Shown piece by piece: positions 16,634 through 25,247 of a DNA stretch of 64,000 nucleotides. How positions within the stretch are numbered: position 1 is the first letter of the stretch; each line of letters starts with the position of its first letter. The notes below the pieces were generated by a model, which was given only the letters and a program-made list of their open reading frames with translations, had not been told where the DNA came from and did not search any database. Origin of the DNA: Falsihalocynthiibacter arcticus (lineage in GTDB: Bacteria > Pseudomonadota > Alphaproteobacteria > Rhodobacterales > Rhodobacteraceae). The DNA lies in assembly GCF_000812665.2 (NCBI RefSeq), contig NZ_CP014327.1, positions 2,385,501 through 2,449,500 of the forward strand, written 5' to 3'. The translations under genes and the position numbers were made by a program.

Positions 16634-17500
16634 ATGCGTAACGTGACCAAAGACAATATCACCGATGTTTTCAAAAGTTATATGGCGGCCGACATGCCGC
16701 CCCGCACGCGCGAATTGCTGGAAGGGTTGGTTGAACACATGCACGACTTTGCCCGCGAGAAGAACCTGACACATGAAGAATGGCGTCAGGGCATTGCCTT
16801 CCTTGAAGGCTGCGCAGCCATCGAAACCGAAGACCGACACGAATTCGTTCTGGCTTCCGATGTGCTGGGCCTATCGTCGCTTGTTGATATGTTGCACTCT
16901 GATCCGGCATCAACATCATCGTCGGTACTGGGGCCGTTTCACGTCTCCGGTGCGCCCCCTTTGGCCGTCGGTGGCGATATGAAACACGATTTCGGGGGGC
17001 CGATCCTGCTCGCTGAGGGTGTCATTCGCGACACGGACGGTAACCCGATCCCGAACGCAGAGATCGATATTTGGCAAACCGCACCCAATGGGCTTTACGC
17101 CAGTCAGGACGACGATCAGGATACCTTCTCGTTTCATGGGGTAATGAAAGTCGGTGCTGATGGGCGCTATGCGTTCACGACGGCAAAACCGGCTGAATAC
17201 ACGGTGCCATCCGACGGCCCCGTCGGGGCGATATTGAACGCATGCGGCAGGCACCCTTGGCGGCCCTCACACCTGCATTACATCGTAAAAGCCGAAGGGT
17301 TTCGAACTCTCGTGACAGAGGTTTTCCCAGAGGATGATCCATACCTGGACCAAGACACCGTCTTTGGCGTGCGCGACGATCTGGTGATGCGATATGTGGA
17401 AAAACGTGCTGATGAATTCCCCGATGGCATGGCCCTTTCCGGTAAAGTGCAGGAGCGGTTCCTACACGTCAATTTTGATGTCACCCTCGCACAGGATTAA
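16634..17500 (+). CDS. Intradiol ring-cleavage dioxygenase (catechol/hydroxyquinol type)
   Basis: Fe(III) dioxygenase of 288 residues that cleaves a catechol-type ring between its two hydroxyls. The four iron ligands are visible: Tyr155 (APNGLY), Tyr189 (AEYTVPSDGPVG), His213 and His215 (RPSHLHYIV). The N-terminal helical linker domain (residues 1-100) is that of catechol/hydroxyquinol 1,2-dioxygenases rather than protocatechuate dioxygenases. AAGGAG lies 9 bp before the ATG. It follows the tctA relic and precedes the DUF475 gene by 9 bp. Hydroxyquinol 1,2-dioxygenase is the likeliest activity, but catechol cannot be excluded. Confidence 0.88.
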   Translation: MRNVTKDNITDVFKSYMAADMPPRTRELLEGLVEHMHDFAREKNLTHEEWRQGIAFLEGCAAIETEDRHEFVLASDVLGLSSLVDMLHSDPASTSSSVLGPFHVSGAPPLAVGGDMKHDFGGPILLAEGVIRDTDGNPIPNAEIDIWQTAPNGLYASQDDDQDTFSFHGVMKVGADGRYAFTTAKPAEYTVPSDGPVGAILNACGRHPWRPSHLHYIVKAEGFRTLVTEVFPEDDPYLDQDTVFGVRDDLVMRYVEKRADEFPDGMALSGKVQERFLHVNFDVTLAQD

Positions 17501-17509
17501 GCAATCTGT

Positions 17510-18559
17510 ATGACCTCCAGCGTTCAACGATCGACCTTGTCTTATCTGTTCTGGCCCTTTGTCATCACGGCCTTGGGGCTTTTGGTGGGGGCACTCTTGG
17601 GGTGGCGGGCAGAGGGCACGCTGTCCGGGCTTGTGAGCTATTTTCTGGTATGCGCCATCCTTGCGGTGCTGGAAATTTCGCTGTCCTTCGACAACGCCAT
17701 CGTGAACGCCAACAAACTAAGAACCATGACGCCGATCTGGCGCAAGCGGTTTCTGACCTGGGGCATTGTGATCGCGGTCTTTGGGATGCGTATCGTCTTC
17801 CCGCTTCTGATCGTAGTAGTTGCGGCCAAGATCGGACCGCTGGCCGCTGTCCGGCTCGCCGCCACCCAACCCGAAGAATACGCCCTCATCATGCAAGGGG
17901 CGCATGTGTCTATCGCGGCCTTCGGAGGCACCTTTCTGATGATGGTCGCCCTCGGATTTTTTTGCGATTCAGAGAAAGACCTCCACTGGATTAACTGGAT
18001 CGAAAAGCGGATGGCATCCTCCGCCGCCATCAAGGGCGTCGAAGTGGCACTGGTTCTGGTTCTCTTGATCGGCTTTGCTTCGTTCCTCCCAACCGAGGAG
18101 ACCAACACCTTCTTACGTTCGGGTCTCTACGGGCTGCTGACATTTCTGCTGGTCGATACCATTGGTGCTATTATGGACCGTACAAGTGCTGCGGCCAAAA
18201 CCGCGGCGCAAGGCGGTCTTGGCGCGTTTCTCTATCTCGAAGTCCTCGATGCATCGTTCTCGTTTGATGGTGTCATCGGGGCCTTTGCACTCAGCCAGAA
18301 CCTGTTCATCATTGCAATCGGGCTCGGGATCGGGGCGATGTACGTACGCGCTATGACGATCATGCTGGTCGAACGCGGCACCCTTTCGCAATATCGCTAT
18401 CTGGAGCATGGGGCGTTCTATTCCATCCTAATTCTGGCGGTCATCATGTACACGCAGACCCTGATTCACATTCCGGAAACGATCACCGGATTGGGCGGGG
18501 CAACCCTGATTGGAATAGCACTTTTGTCCTCCCGCAGGTGGAACAGAGCAAATGCGTGA
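17510..18559 (+). CDS. DUF475 / TerC-superfamily membrane protein
   Basis: Polytopic inner-membrane protein of 349 residues with about nine hydrophobic segments. The TerC-superfamily motif with buried acidic residues appears twice: AVLEISLSFDNAIVNANKL (near residues 53-71) and LEVLDASFSFDGVIGAFALS (near 243-262). TerC-type proteins are linked to metal ion (often manganese) efflux. It starts 9 bp after the dioxygenase, so it is probably cotranscribed, although a functional link with ring cleavage is not evident. Confidence 0.85.
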   Translation: MTSSVQRSTLSYLFWPFVITALGLLVGALLGWRAEGTLSGLVSYFLVCAILAVLEISLSFDNAIVNANKLRTMTPIWRKRFLTWGIVIAVFGMRIVFPLLIVVVAAKIGPLAAVRLAATQPEEYALIMQGAHVSIAAFGGTFLMMVALGFFCDSEKDLHWINWIEKRMASSAAIKGVEVALVLVLLIGFASFLPTEETNTFLRSGLYGLLTFLLVDTIGAIMDRTSAAAKTAAQGGLGAFLYLEVLDASFSFDGVIGAFALSQNLFIIAIGLGIGAMYVRAMTIMLVERGTLSQYRYLEHGAFYSILILAVIMYTQTLIHIPETITGLGGATLIGIALLSSRRWNRANA

Positions 18560-18881
18560 CCGTTCATCGACCGTGTCCTTTGAGTTCAACCAATGAAACC
18601 CTTTACGCCCCACAGGAATGGTCGGTTTTCCCGCCGCATGGCGGCAAAGGTTTCTTCGCTGCTGCAGTATTCTGAACTCTATGAGAGCACGCAGCGAAAA
18701 TATAAGACTTTTGCATAGGGCTGGCCCTTTGGCGATATGCCTGCTGTTGACGGGATTACACGTGCTAATGTGATCATGATCGTTGCCTACATTCGTGAAT
18801 TACAACGCGCAAACGGCATCAACTGATGGCCATAATCCTCCTGCCTTCTACAACACATAGGACCGCAATTTCGTCATTTTT
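18560..18881. other. Intergenic, no gene recognised
   Basis: About 320 bp between the DUF475 gene and the hipBA control region. It is AT-rich toward the right. No convincing coding frame, terminator or RNA gene was found. Confidence 0.5.
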
Positions 18882-19019
18882 CGGAGTATTCTCCGGCTAA
18901 TAGCGGTAATTCAGAACAATACTCCGATTTACGCTGATGTATTTGACTCTTTGGCCTAAAAATCTATATATTACGGAGTAATTTCCGAAATGCAGGGTGT
19001 AAATCGGAGTATAGTCCGG
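18882..19019 (+). promoter_or_regulatory. hipBA promoter with four operator-like palindromes
   Basis: Four copies of a dyad CGGAGTA-n-TCCG surround a promoter. Site 1 is CGGAGTATTCTCCGG (18882-18896). Site 2 is on the minus strand, CGGAGTATTGTTCTG (18911-18925). Site 3 is CGGAGTAATTTCCG (18974-18987). Site 4 is CGGAGTATAGTCCGG (19005-19019). A -35 TTGACT (18943-18948) and a -10 TATATA (18965-18970) lie between sites 2 and 3. The layout, with two sites upstream and two downstream of the promoter, fits cooperative autorepression by HipB dimers and HipA, as known for hipBA systems. Confidence 0.8.
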
Positions 19020-19034
19020 TTTTTAGTGTGAAAT

Positions 19035-19487
19035 ATGAGCTCGATTCAAGTCAATTCAACCTTACGCCAACTTGGCGAAGACATCAGGACCGCGCGCAAG
19101 AAGCGTCGCTTATCTGTAGCAGACTTCTGCAAACGGATCGATGTTTCTGACAAAACGCTCAAAAAACTTGAGAGCGGAGACGGCGGCGTGCGCCTTGAAA
19201 CATTTGCAATGGCCCTCCTTGCTCTTGGCGAGCTTGATCGTCTCGAAAACATTCTTGACCCCGCGCAAGATCAGCTTGGTCTCAGCCTTGATCACATGCG
19301 CCTGCCCGAGCGCATAAAAAACAAATACAAAAACTCTGGCTCTCACTTGAGAAAAATAGTGGCCGGGCGAGCGGCTACCTCCATAAAAATAACTCCCGGA
19401 CGCTCAAACTCTGGAGGCGCGCACCGGGGCCCAAAGGCAGCCTCGCGAGCGTCTTCCGAGACGGACGATGAAGGAACCGGCTTCTGA
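19035..19487 (+). CDS. hipB: HipB-like antitoxin, helix-turn-helix DNA-binding protein
   Basis: Protein of 150 residues with an Xre-type helix-turn-helix at about residues 10-65 (LGEDIRTARKKRRLSVADFC, IDVSDKTLKKLESGDGGVRL). This is longer than the 88-residue E. coli HipB because of a basic, Ser/Gly-rich tail (residues 105-150) that is probably disordered. It overlaps hipA by one base (TGATG at 19485-19489). In this family the antitoxin binds HipA and represses the operon from palindromic operators; four such sites lie directly upstream. No strong ribosome-binding site precedes the ATG. Confidence 0.85.
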   Translation: MSSIQVNSTLRQLGEDIRTARKKRRLSVADFCKRIDVSDKTLKKLESGDGGVRLETFAMALLALGELDRLENILDPAQDQLGLSLDHMRLPERIKNKYKNSGSHLRKIVAGRAATSIKITPGRSNSGGAHRGPKAASRASSETDDEGTGF

Positions 19488-20722
19488 TGCCCGAGGCAAG
19501 AGTTGTATTGGGGAGCAGCATGATCCCCGTCGGCCGCCTCATCTTTGAGAGCGACGGCCGAAGATCTCATTCCACATTCATCTATGATCAGGAATGGCTG
19601 GTTAATCCTATTGGATTTGACCTCTGCCCCAGCATGCCCAGACATATGATTGAATTTCACCACTCAGCCCAAGGTCGCGAAAGTCGTAAGCTCGACATTC
19701 TTGCGGGCCCCTTTGCGGATACCGCCCCGGATAGTTGGGGGCGCAAACTGCTCAGAAAGATCCTGGGCGAAGGCGCCACAGAGTTTGATTTCCTCGTCGC
19801 CTCTGATGATACCGCCCGGCAAGGCGCGCTGCGCTTCCTTGATCACAACGGGGACCCCTTCCTATCCGACCTGCCGCCCGTTCCACACCTGACTAAAATC
19901 GATGATCTGCGGCGCGTTACCGCCAGGTTCGAAAGAGACCCGCACGGCGCCGAACAAGAAGTGCGCGAGCTGGCCGGCGCTGCGGGATCCCTTGGAGGCG
20001 CGCGCCCAAAAGCCAACGTCATTGACGGGAACGATCTCTGGATCGTAAAATTCACATCCGTCGACGACACATGGCCGGTCGAGCGCATGGAGGTCGCAAC
20101 GCTAAAGCTTGCGTCCCGCGTCGGTATTCGCGTCCCAGAAGTTCAGCTGGCTCTTCCCGCAAGCGATCACCCTGTCGCGCTGATCAAACGATTTGATCGC
20201 AGAAACTCCGGCCGCGTGCCCTACATCTCCGCGCGCACCGCACTTGGGGTCACCGGCACCACATCAGGATTTTACACCGAAATCGCTGACGCGCTGCGCA
20301 CAATATCCGTCAATCCAGAAGAAGACATGCGAGAGCTATGGACCCGCATGCTGTTTGGGATCCTGATCACCAACACCGATGACCATCTCAAAAACCATGG
20401 TCTCCTCTACGTCAGAAATAACCAATGGCGTCTTTCTCCCATGTTCGACGTAAATCCACAGCCAAAGCGACACCCAAAGCTCGAAACAGGCATCAGTCCC
20501 ATCCACGGCTTCGATCCCTCCGTAGAGAACGCCATAGATGCCGCACCATTTTTCGGGCTGAACGATGAAGCCGAAGTCCTCCAAATTGTAAGGGAAATGT
20601 CCAAGACCCTCTCGAACGAATGGAGAGAAGCTCTAAGGAAACATGGGATTACTGGCACCAAGCTTAACGCCTGTGCCCAAGCTTTCGAGCATGATCGTAT
20701 GGAGTATGCCCTTTCCCTTTAG
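19487..20722 (+). CDS. hipA: HipA-like serine/threonine kinase toxin
   Basis: HipA-family kinase of 411 residues. Recognisable parts are the N-terminal couple domain (residues about 10-110), the phosphate-binding loop SLGGARPK (168-175), the ATP-binding Lys in WIVKF (near 188), the catalytic loop NTDDHLKNHG (296-305) and the metal-binding SPMFDVNP (317-324). HipA toxins phosphorylate aminoacyl-tRNA synthetases (GltX in E. coli) and cause dormancy. All catalytic motifs are intact. It is translationally coupled to hipB. The pair lies between transferred segments, as is common for toxin-antitoxin modules. Confidence 0.92.
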   Translation: MPEARVVLGSSMIPVGRLIFESDGRRSHSTFIYDQEWLVNPIGFDLCPSMPRHMIEFHHSAQGRESRKLDILAGPFADTAPDSWGRKLLRKILGEGATEFDFLVASDDTARQGALRFLDHNGDPFLSDLPPVPHLTKIDDLRRVTARFERDPHGAEQEVRELAGAAGSLGGARPKANVIDGNDLWIVKFTSVDDTWPVERMEVATLKLASRVGIRVPEVQLALPASDHPVALIKRFDRRNSGRVPYISARTALGVTGTTSGFYTEIADALRTISVNPEEDMRELWTRMLFGILITNTDDHLKNHGLLYVRNNQWRLSPMFDVNPQPKRHPKLETGISPIHGFDPSVENAIDAAPFFGLNDEAEVLQIVREMSKTLSNEWREALRKHGITGTKLNACAQAFEHDRMEYALSL

Positions 20723-21081
20723 TGAGACGCCAAGAGCAAAGGTCTCCAATCTCCATAGGGGGACGTAAGCGCCCACATCACTTCTTCCGACTTCCCCTGA
20801 CCTGCGCCCCTAAGGAACGATACCGGGTTTCTGCCTTACCAATAGGACGAGATACAAGATAATGAGCCTCCCCCTTTGAATTGGTCCGCTCTTAATAGTT
20901 AGGAAGACGAACGGCCGCTGCGCGGACCTTCTCACAGACGTGACTAACGCCGATTTTCTAAACGCAGCGCAAGTAGCCCACTTGCCTTTTGGGTCAGGAC
21001 TTCCTAAAATTGTGACCTGAAACCGAAAACTGTTCTGGAGTGTGATCCTTTTCACAGAGTAGAAATTTTACCTGTCGGATA
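20723..21081. other. Intergenic, no gene recognised
   Basis: About 360 bp following hipA. No supported coding frame, terminator or RNA gene was seen. Confidence 0.5.
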
Positions 21082-21615
21082 ATGAAACAGCTCAGTTTGA
21101 GCCTTATCGGAGAAATTTCTTTGCCTATCGAATACTTGATCTCTACGGATCTCAATCTTGCTTATGCGCAATGGTCTGGACGAGTGCGATTGGTAGAGTT
21201 CCGAAAGATGTTCCCTGCATATCTGGCGGATCAAAACTACCTGCAGGGCCGCCCCGAACTTTGCGATTTCTCGAATTTCACCGACATGGACGCCGATTTC
21301 AAACAGATATGGTCAGCTCTGCACATGGTTAACGCACCAGAAATGCATTCCGACTGCAAGACCAAATGTGTCGTATATGCTCCGAGTGATTTAGCATTTG
21401 GATTCGCGCGAATGTATCAATCTCTTGCCGAGCAACAGGCGGGAGTGCAGGTCGCGGTCTGCAGTACTCAAAAAGAGGTCTTTGCTGCTTTGAATTTGGA
21501 GTTCTCGACGATAAGCGACTTGCTTGGTTTCGGACGGTTTCACCAACCTTCACCAAGTTTAGAGACCGTCTGCCAGCCTTCGTTGGCTCAAACCACTCTG
21601 GCCCGTTTGCAATAG
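21082..21615 (+). CDS. Hypothetical protein, small alpha/beta fold
   Basis: Protein of 177 residues without a signal peptide or membrane segment. Residues about 14-135 alternate predicted strands and helices (LPIEYLISTDLNLAYAQWSG, ...LCDFSNFTDMDADFKQIWSA, ...CVVYAPSDLAFGFARMYQSL, ...VAVCSTQKEVFAALNLE), the pattern of SpoIIAA/STAS-like single-domain proteins common in roseobacters. This resemblance is by eye only. The last 30 residues are low in pattern and may not be native. It stands alone between hipA and the histidine kinase. Confidence 0.55.
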   Translation: MKQLSLSLIGEISLPIEYLISTDLNLAYAQWSGRVRLVEFRKMFPAYLADQNYLQGRPELCDFSNFTDMDADFKQIWSALHMVNAPEMHSDCKTKCVVYAPSDLAFGFARMYQSLAEQQAGVQVAVCSTQKEVFAALNLEFSTISDLLGFGRFHQPSPSLETVCQPSLAQTTLARLQ

Positions 21616-22127
21616 GCTGGATTTTCTGCTCATCCGAAATGCTGCGGGATGGCATTTGTCAAAGGCTCGTTCCTGCCGTTCGCTGCATTTGGACATCGAA
21701 AAAACGGGGTCGCAGCCCCGAGCGTCCGTTTTCTTCAAATTGCCCTTTCTATTTCGCGTTTGCAGCGAAAGTCCGGTTCCCACCGATTCTGTGGAAAAAC
21801 TCTTTGCTGCGTCTGCAAACTTTTAAAAATCAGAAAGCTGTTCTTCGTTGATTAGGATATGCCAAGAAATATTGGAAGAATTTGAGAGAACCAGAATACA
21901 ATTCTGTCAAATTTGACCCGAACGCCCGATATCGGAGTTTTTCAACAAAATACGCCCTTACAAAACCGCCTAATTTGCTATTTAGGCTGCAATACGACAG
22001 GTTGCTCGAACGAACTCTCGTAATTGTCGAGACGCCGTTCCAAACATAGAATATTTATCCGGTTCCGTTCAACTTCGAGGTAAAGGTAATGGCTTTGATG
22101 ATCCGGTTTGCAGCGAGTGTACCATAA
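21616..22127. other. Intergenic, with a short interspersed motif
   Basis: No gene is supported. The stretch contains CCTGCCGTTCGCTGC (21672-21686), a motif also found in similar form near 30850, 30905 and 31610, and the inverted repeat CGGGG-TCGCAG-CCCCG (21706-21721). An in-frame TAA directly before ATG 22128 fixes the earliest start of the kinase gene. Confidence 0.5.
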
Positions 22128-24074
22128 ATGATCAAGTTGGCATGGGTTTTGCCCACAGTTCTCGCCGTGCTTTCGGTCGAGGTCTCCTTTCGCACAGGGT
22201 TGGCAATTCCTATTCCGTTTCTCATCATCGTAGTCTGCGTGGTGATCGCTGGATCGATGGGCGGACAACGTTCCGGGTTGATTTCCGGACTGATTGCGTC
22301 ACTTTTTGTCTTTAATTCATACCTCGTTGGATATGGACCTGCTTCCTTGACAGGAAGCTTGTTGCAAGTTGCCCTGGGGTCGGTGTTATTCACTCTCCTG
22401 GGCACATTGCTTGGGCGACTACGAGAACAACGCGATACCGGCATGCAAGCGCTGCGTCACAGAGAGAAGACCCTTGAAACTTCTCTGACCGAAGAGATAG
22501 TGGAAAAGAACAGACAGGTCACCATGGTGGCTGAAAGTGAAGCGCGGCTAAAAACAGCGATCCGCATTGCGCGTATCGGCCTCTTTTCTTACGAAAAATC
22601 AACTGGAACTTGTACGTTCTGCTCGGATCAATACGCTGCACACTTTGGTTTGATGCCGGACGAATATATCATCAAAACTTCGGGGCACAGCCCAGATCTT
22701 AGCCACATACATGCCGATGATCGCCACATCATCGAAAGCGCAATAGCTCGACTAAATGACGGCGAGGACCAAGTTTATGAATACCGCGCTCTGCATCCGG
22801 ATCATGGGATTAGGTATATCTCCGAAATAGTAGAGCCAGTTATTGATGAAAGCGGCAAGGTAATTGCAAATATCGGCACAAGCATTGACCTGACCGAGCT
22901 GCGCCTTGCCGAAACACGCTTGCGCCAGTCGCAGAGAATCGAAGCCGTTGGCACTCTAACGGGCGGTGTGGCGCATGATTTCAACAACCTACTTGCCATC
23001 ATTCTTGGAAATCTGGAGTTGTGCCTTGAAATAGATCGCAAAGAAGATTGGAAAGACCTTATCGAAACAGCTATTGATGCGACCAATCGTGGCGCGGGCC
23101 TGACCAGAAACCTGCTTAGTTTTTCGCGCCGTGCACATCTGGAACCAAAGCGACTTAACCTGAATCACAACGTGCAAAACACGATGTCCTGGTGCGCCCG
23201 CGTCTTGCCCAAAACGATAAACATCGAGACGTCTTTGCAGGCTGGACTATGGGATGTTGAAGTTGATGAAACATCTATAGAGACCTCGATTATCAACATC
23301 CTCTTAAATGCCCGAGATGCGATGCCTGAAGGTGGCAAGGTGACAATCGAAACCGCAAACATGCGGATTGGCGAAGAATATTTGTTAGAGTGGGGTGAGG
23401 ATATTGATCCGGGCCGTTATGTCATGTTGGCAATTAGCGATACCGGCCACGGCATCCCTGCCGAAAAGTTAGAACATGTTTTTGAGCCTTTCGTCACCGA
23501 CAAAGGTGTTGGCCGTGGATCTGGCTTAGGACTTTCGATGGTACATGGTTTTATTAAACAATCCGGAGGTGCTATCCGCATTTATTCAGAGGTTGGTGTC
23601 GGAACAACATTCAAACTTTACTTTAAGGCTTCAACTCAGGCTTTAGTTCCCAGCAAAAGAGAGCCGCACAAGCAGTTTCATAGCCCCAGCGAACAAACTG
23701 AAATTCTCCTTGCTGAGGATGAAATAGAAGTTCTGCTCATTCTGAAACGCATTTTGGTGAATGCAGGTTACTCAGTCACGACCGCAGCCACAGGCGACAA
23801 AGCTTTAGAAATTTTCAATGCGGACCCTCGGTTTGACCTTCTTTTGACAGACATCGTGATGCCAGGGAGCCTTCAAGGACCGGCATTGGCTAAGGCCATT
23901 CGGTTGATTGATCCCAATTTTCCCTGTATCTTCTTGTCAGGTTATGCATCTGAGGCGACGGTGCACGGCAATGGGCTTAAGCCCACTGATATCCGCTTAA
24001 TGAAACCAGTAAGCCGTCAAGAACTCCTCACTGCGGTGTCCAAAACGCTAAGCTCTGTCAACCAGAGAAATTGA
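22128..24074 (+). CDS. Hybrid sensor histidine kinase with PAS and receiver domains
   Basis: Membrane-bound hybrid kinase of 648 residues. Residues 5-95 hold about four hydrophobic segments resembling the DUF4118/KdpD-type membrane anchor, followed by a coiled linker (100-140) and a PAS domain (about 143-258). The H box is GGVAHDFNNLLA with phospho-accepting His283. The ATPase part has the N box (NILLNARDAMPEGG, near 390-403), DTGHGIP (438-444) and the G2 GSGLGLSMV (464-472). The C-terminal receiver domain (about 525-640) has Asp575 (TDIVMPG) and the late Lys (MKPVS). No partner response regulator lies next to it, so phosphotransfer probably goes to a distant protein. Its signal is unknown. 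Confidence 0.93.
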   Translation: MIKLAWVLPTVLAVLSVEVSFRTGLAIPIPFLIIVVCVVIAGSMGGQRSGLISGLIASLFVFNSYLVGYGPASLTGSLLQVALGSVLFTLLGTLLGRLREQRDTGMQALRHREKTLETSLTEEIVEKNRQVTMVAESEARLKTAIRIARIGLFSYEKSTGTCTFCSDQYAAHFGLMPDEYIIKTSGHSPDLSHIHADDRHIIESAIARLNDGEDQVYEYRALHPDHGIRYISEIVEPVIDESGKVIANIGTSIDLTELRLAETRLRQSQRIEAVGTLTGGVAHDFNNLLAIILGNLELCLEIDRKEDWKDLIETAIDATNRGAGLTRNLLSFSRRAHLEPKRLNLNHNVQNTMSWCARVLPKTINIETSLQAGLWDVEVDETSIETSIINILLNARDAMPEGGKVTIETANMRIGEEYLLEWGEDIDPGRYVMLAISDTGHGIPAEKLEHVFEPFVTDKGVGRGSGLGLSMVHGFIKQSGGAIRIYSEVGVGTTFKLYFKASTQALVPSKREPHKQFHSPSEQTEILLAEDEIEVLLILKRILVNAGYSVTTAATGDKALEIFNADPRFDLLLTDIVMPGSLQGPALAKAIRLIDPNFPCIFLSGYASEATVHGNGLKPTDIRLMKPVSRQELLTAVSKTLSSVNQRN

Positions 24075-24394
24075 CTTGAATTTTTTGACATCTTTCCGAC
24101 AAGACCCATCGCTTACGATAATCAACCTGAAGAACCTTGGATCATTGCAACTAACTATCGCGAGCTATCCCGAGAGCATGATGCGATTGTTGTCGGGAAC
24201 TTGGAGTGCCCCCATCGGCCACAATAGACTAAGATATTCTTGCACTCATCCTGCTCACGCAGGGGTTCAATGCGGGCTTGATGAAATCCAAGGCACAGCT
24301 CGTTAACTATGAATAATTCGTTGAGCTATGCCCGAAAGTTGGTGACGGCGTGATCATAAGCTTGGATTTGTATAGAAACAATGGTGCCTGAAGT
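24075..24394. other. Intergenic, no gene recognised
   Basis: About 320 bp between the kinase gene and the 318-bp repeat. No supported gene or terminator was found. Confidence 0.5.
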
Positions 24395-24456
24395 GGCGTA
24401 TCAAGTACGCTTTGAAACTGGCAGTTATCAGTGAATAGGACCTTACGTTTGCTTAT

Positions 24457-24588
24457 ACCGCCTTTCATATCCGATGCACCGCGTCCAAACAGTCGTCCCC
24501 CGCTAATTTCTCCACCGTGGGGCGGAAAAGTCCAGGGTGCTGAGCCAAGGGGAACGGTGTCCAGGTGTGATGATGTCGCAATAAAAAA
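24457..24588 (-). pseudogene. M20-family peptidase (ArgE/DapE-like) fragment
   Basis: The minus strand encodes SHLDTVPLGSAPWTFPPHGG followed by EISGGRLFGRGASDMKGG. This is the metal-binding core of M20 deacylases (acetylornithine deacetylase / succinyl-diaminopimelate desuccinylase type), with the zinc-ligand His and Asp of HLD and the bridging Asp of GASDMKGG. Only about 45 residues remain, with unrelated sequence on both sides. The same fragment is present in the other repeat copy at 15389-15520. Confidence 0.75.
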
Positions 24589-24608
24589 ACAGGCACGCGG
24601 CGCGTGCC
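24583..24608 (-). terminator. Rho-independent terminator of the lectin-like gene
   Basis: In the leftward transcript the arms GGCACGC and GCGTGCC form a stem with a 3-nt loop, followed by TG and seven T. It lies 25 bp after the stop codon at 24633. The same structure is duplicated at 15515-15540. Confidence 0.85.
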
Positions 24609-24632
24609 CGTCAGTGTTTACGGGGTGACTGA

Positions 24633-25247
24633 TTAGTTTGTCGCAAAACAATAAAAGAGGCCATCACCGCCCGTGCCCTGCAGCGCTTCCATGCCACATC
24701 CGCGTGAGGGGTGCGCGGCGTTCCATGCTGTCGGATTATCGCCGCCACCCGTGCGATCGTGGTGCCCGACCATAGCGGAGCCTTCGCCATTTGTGGTCCA
24801 GTTTTCGCAGGCATTGCCAACCAGATTGCCGTCCATATCCGAACCAGTCAGAATATCATGGCGGTTCGGAGTATCGCCACGCCCATTGATAACGGTGCCC
24901 GCCTCGGTGATTGAGGTGTCCTTAGTCAGGTTGTTGCTATCGCTGTGCAGATCATCGACGCTTTGCGCCACAACGACGCCTTTAGCGTTGCTCCATGGGC
25001 CGGTTCCGATCCGGTCTCGCGCGTTTACTGCGCTTGAGGACAAATAGGCAGCCCATGTCTTGCCAGTAACGCCGGCCGCTTCGGCAAGGGTGCCGCAATA
25101 GGCATCCGCACCTTCCAAACCGCCGAGATCAGCGCCGTTGCCGGGGTTCGCGCTGGTGATGAAAAAGCTCATATCGGCGTCTTGCGCCGTTGCTATTGTA
25201 GCGCCAGTCAGAGACAGGGCGGTGGCGAGAATTATCTTGGTAATCAT
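24633..25247 (-). CDS. Secreted lectin-like / endostatin-like domain protein
   Basis: Exported protein of 204 residues. MITKIILATALSLTGATIAT-AQ is a clear signal peptide. The mature part has MSFFITSANPGNGADLGGLE, GADAYCGTLAEAAG, TWAAYLS, GRGDTPNRHDILTGSDMDGN, CENWTTNGEGSAMVGHHDR and a final GTGGDGLFYCFATN. This is the pattern of small bacterial proteins annotated as lectin or collagenase-NC10/endostatin-like, with conserved Cys pairs. The start is ATG 25247 with GGAAG 7 bp upstream; longer in-frame starts would precede the signal peptide by 30 odd residues. The last 26 codons lie in the duplicated 318-bp block. Confidence 0.8.
   Translation of the reverse strand: MITKIILATALSLTGATIATAQDADMSFFITSANPGNGADLGGLEGADAYCGTLAEAAGVTGKTWAAYLSSSAVNARDRIGTGPWSNAKGVVVAQSVDDLHSDSNNLTKDTSITEAGTVINGRGDTPNRHDILTGSDMDGNLVGNACENWTTNGEGSAMVGHHDRTGGGDNPTAWNAAHPSRGCGMEALQGTGGDGLFYCFATN

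Larger units (their letters stand above)
24395..24712. repeat. 318-bp direct repeat, copy 2 (source copy)
   Basis: Same block as 15327-15644, in the same orientation. Here it holds the natural 3' end of the lectin-like gene, its terminator and an M20 peptidase fragment. No terminal inverted repeats or target duplication are visible at either copy, so it is not an insertion sequence; a recombination or duplication event is more likely. Confidence 0.88.
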
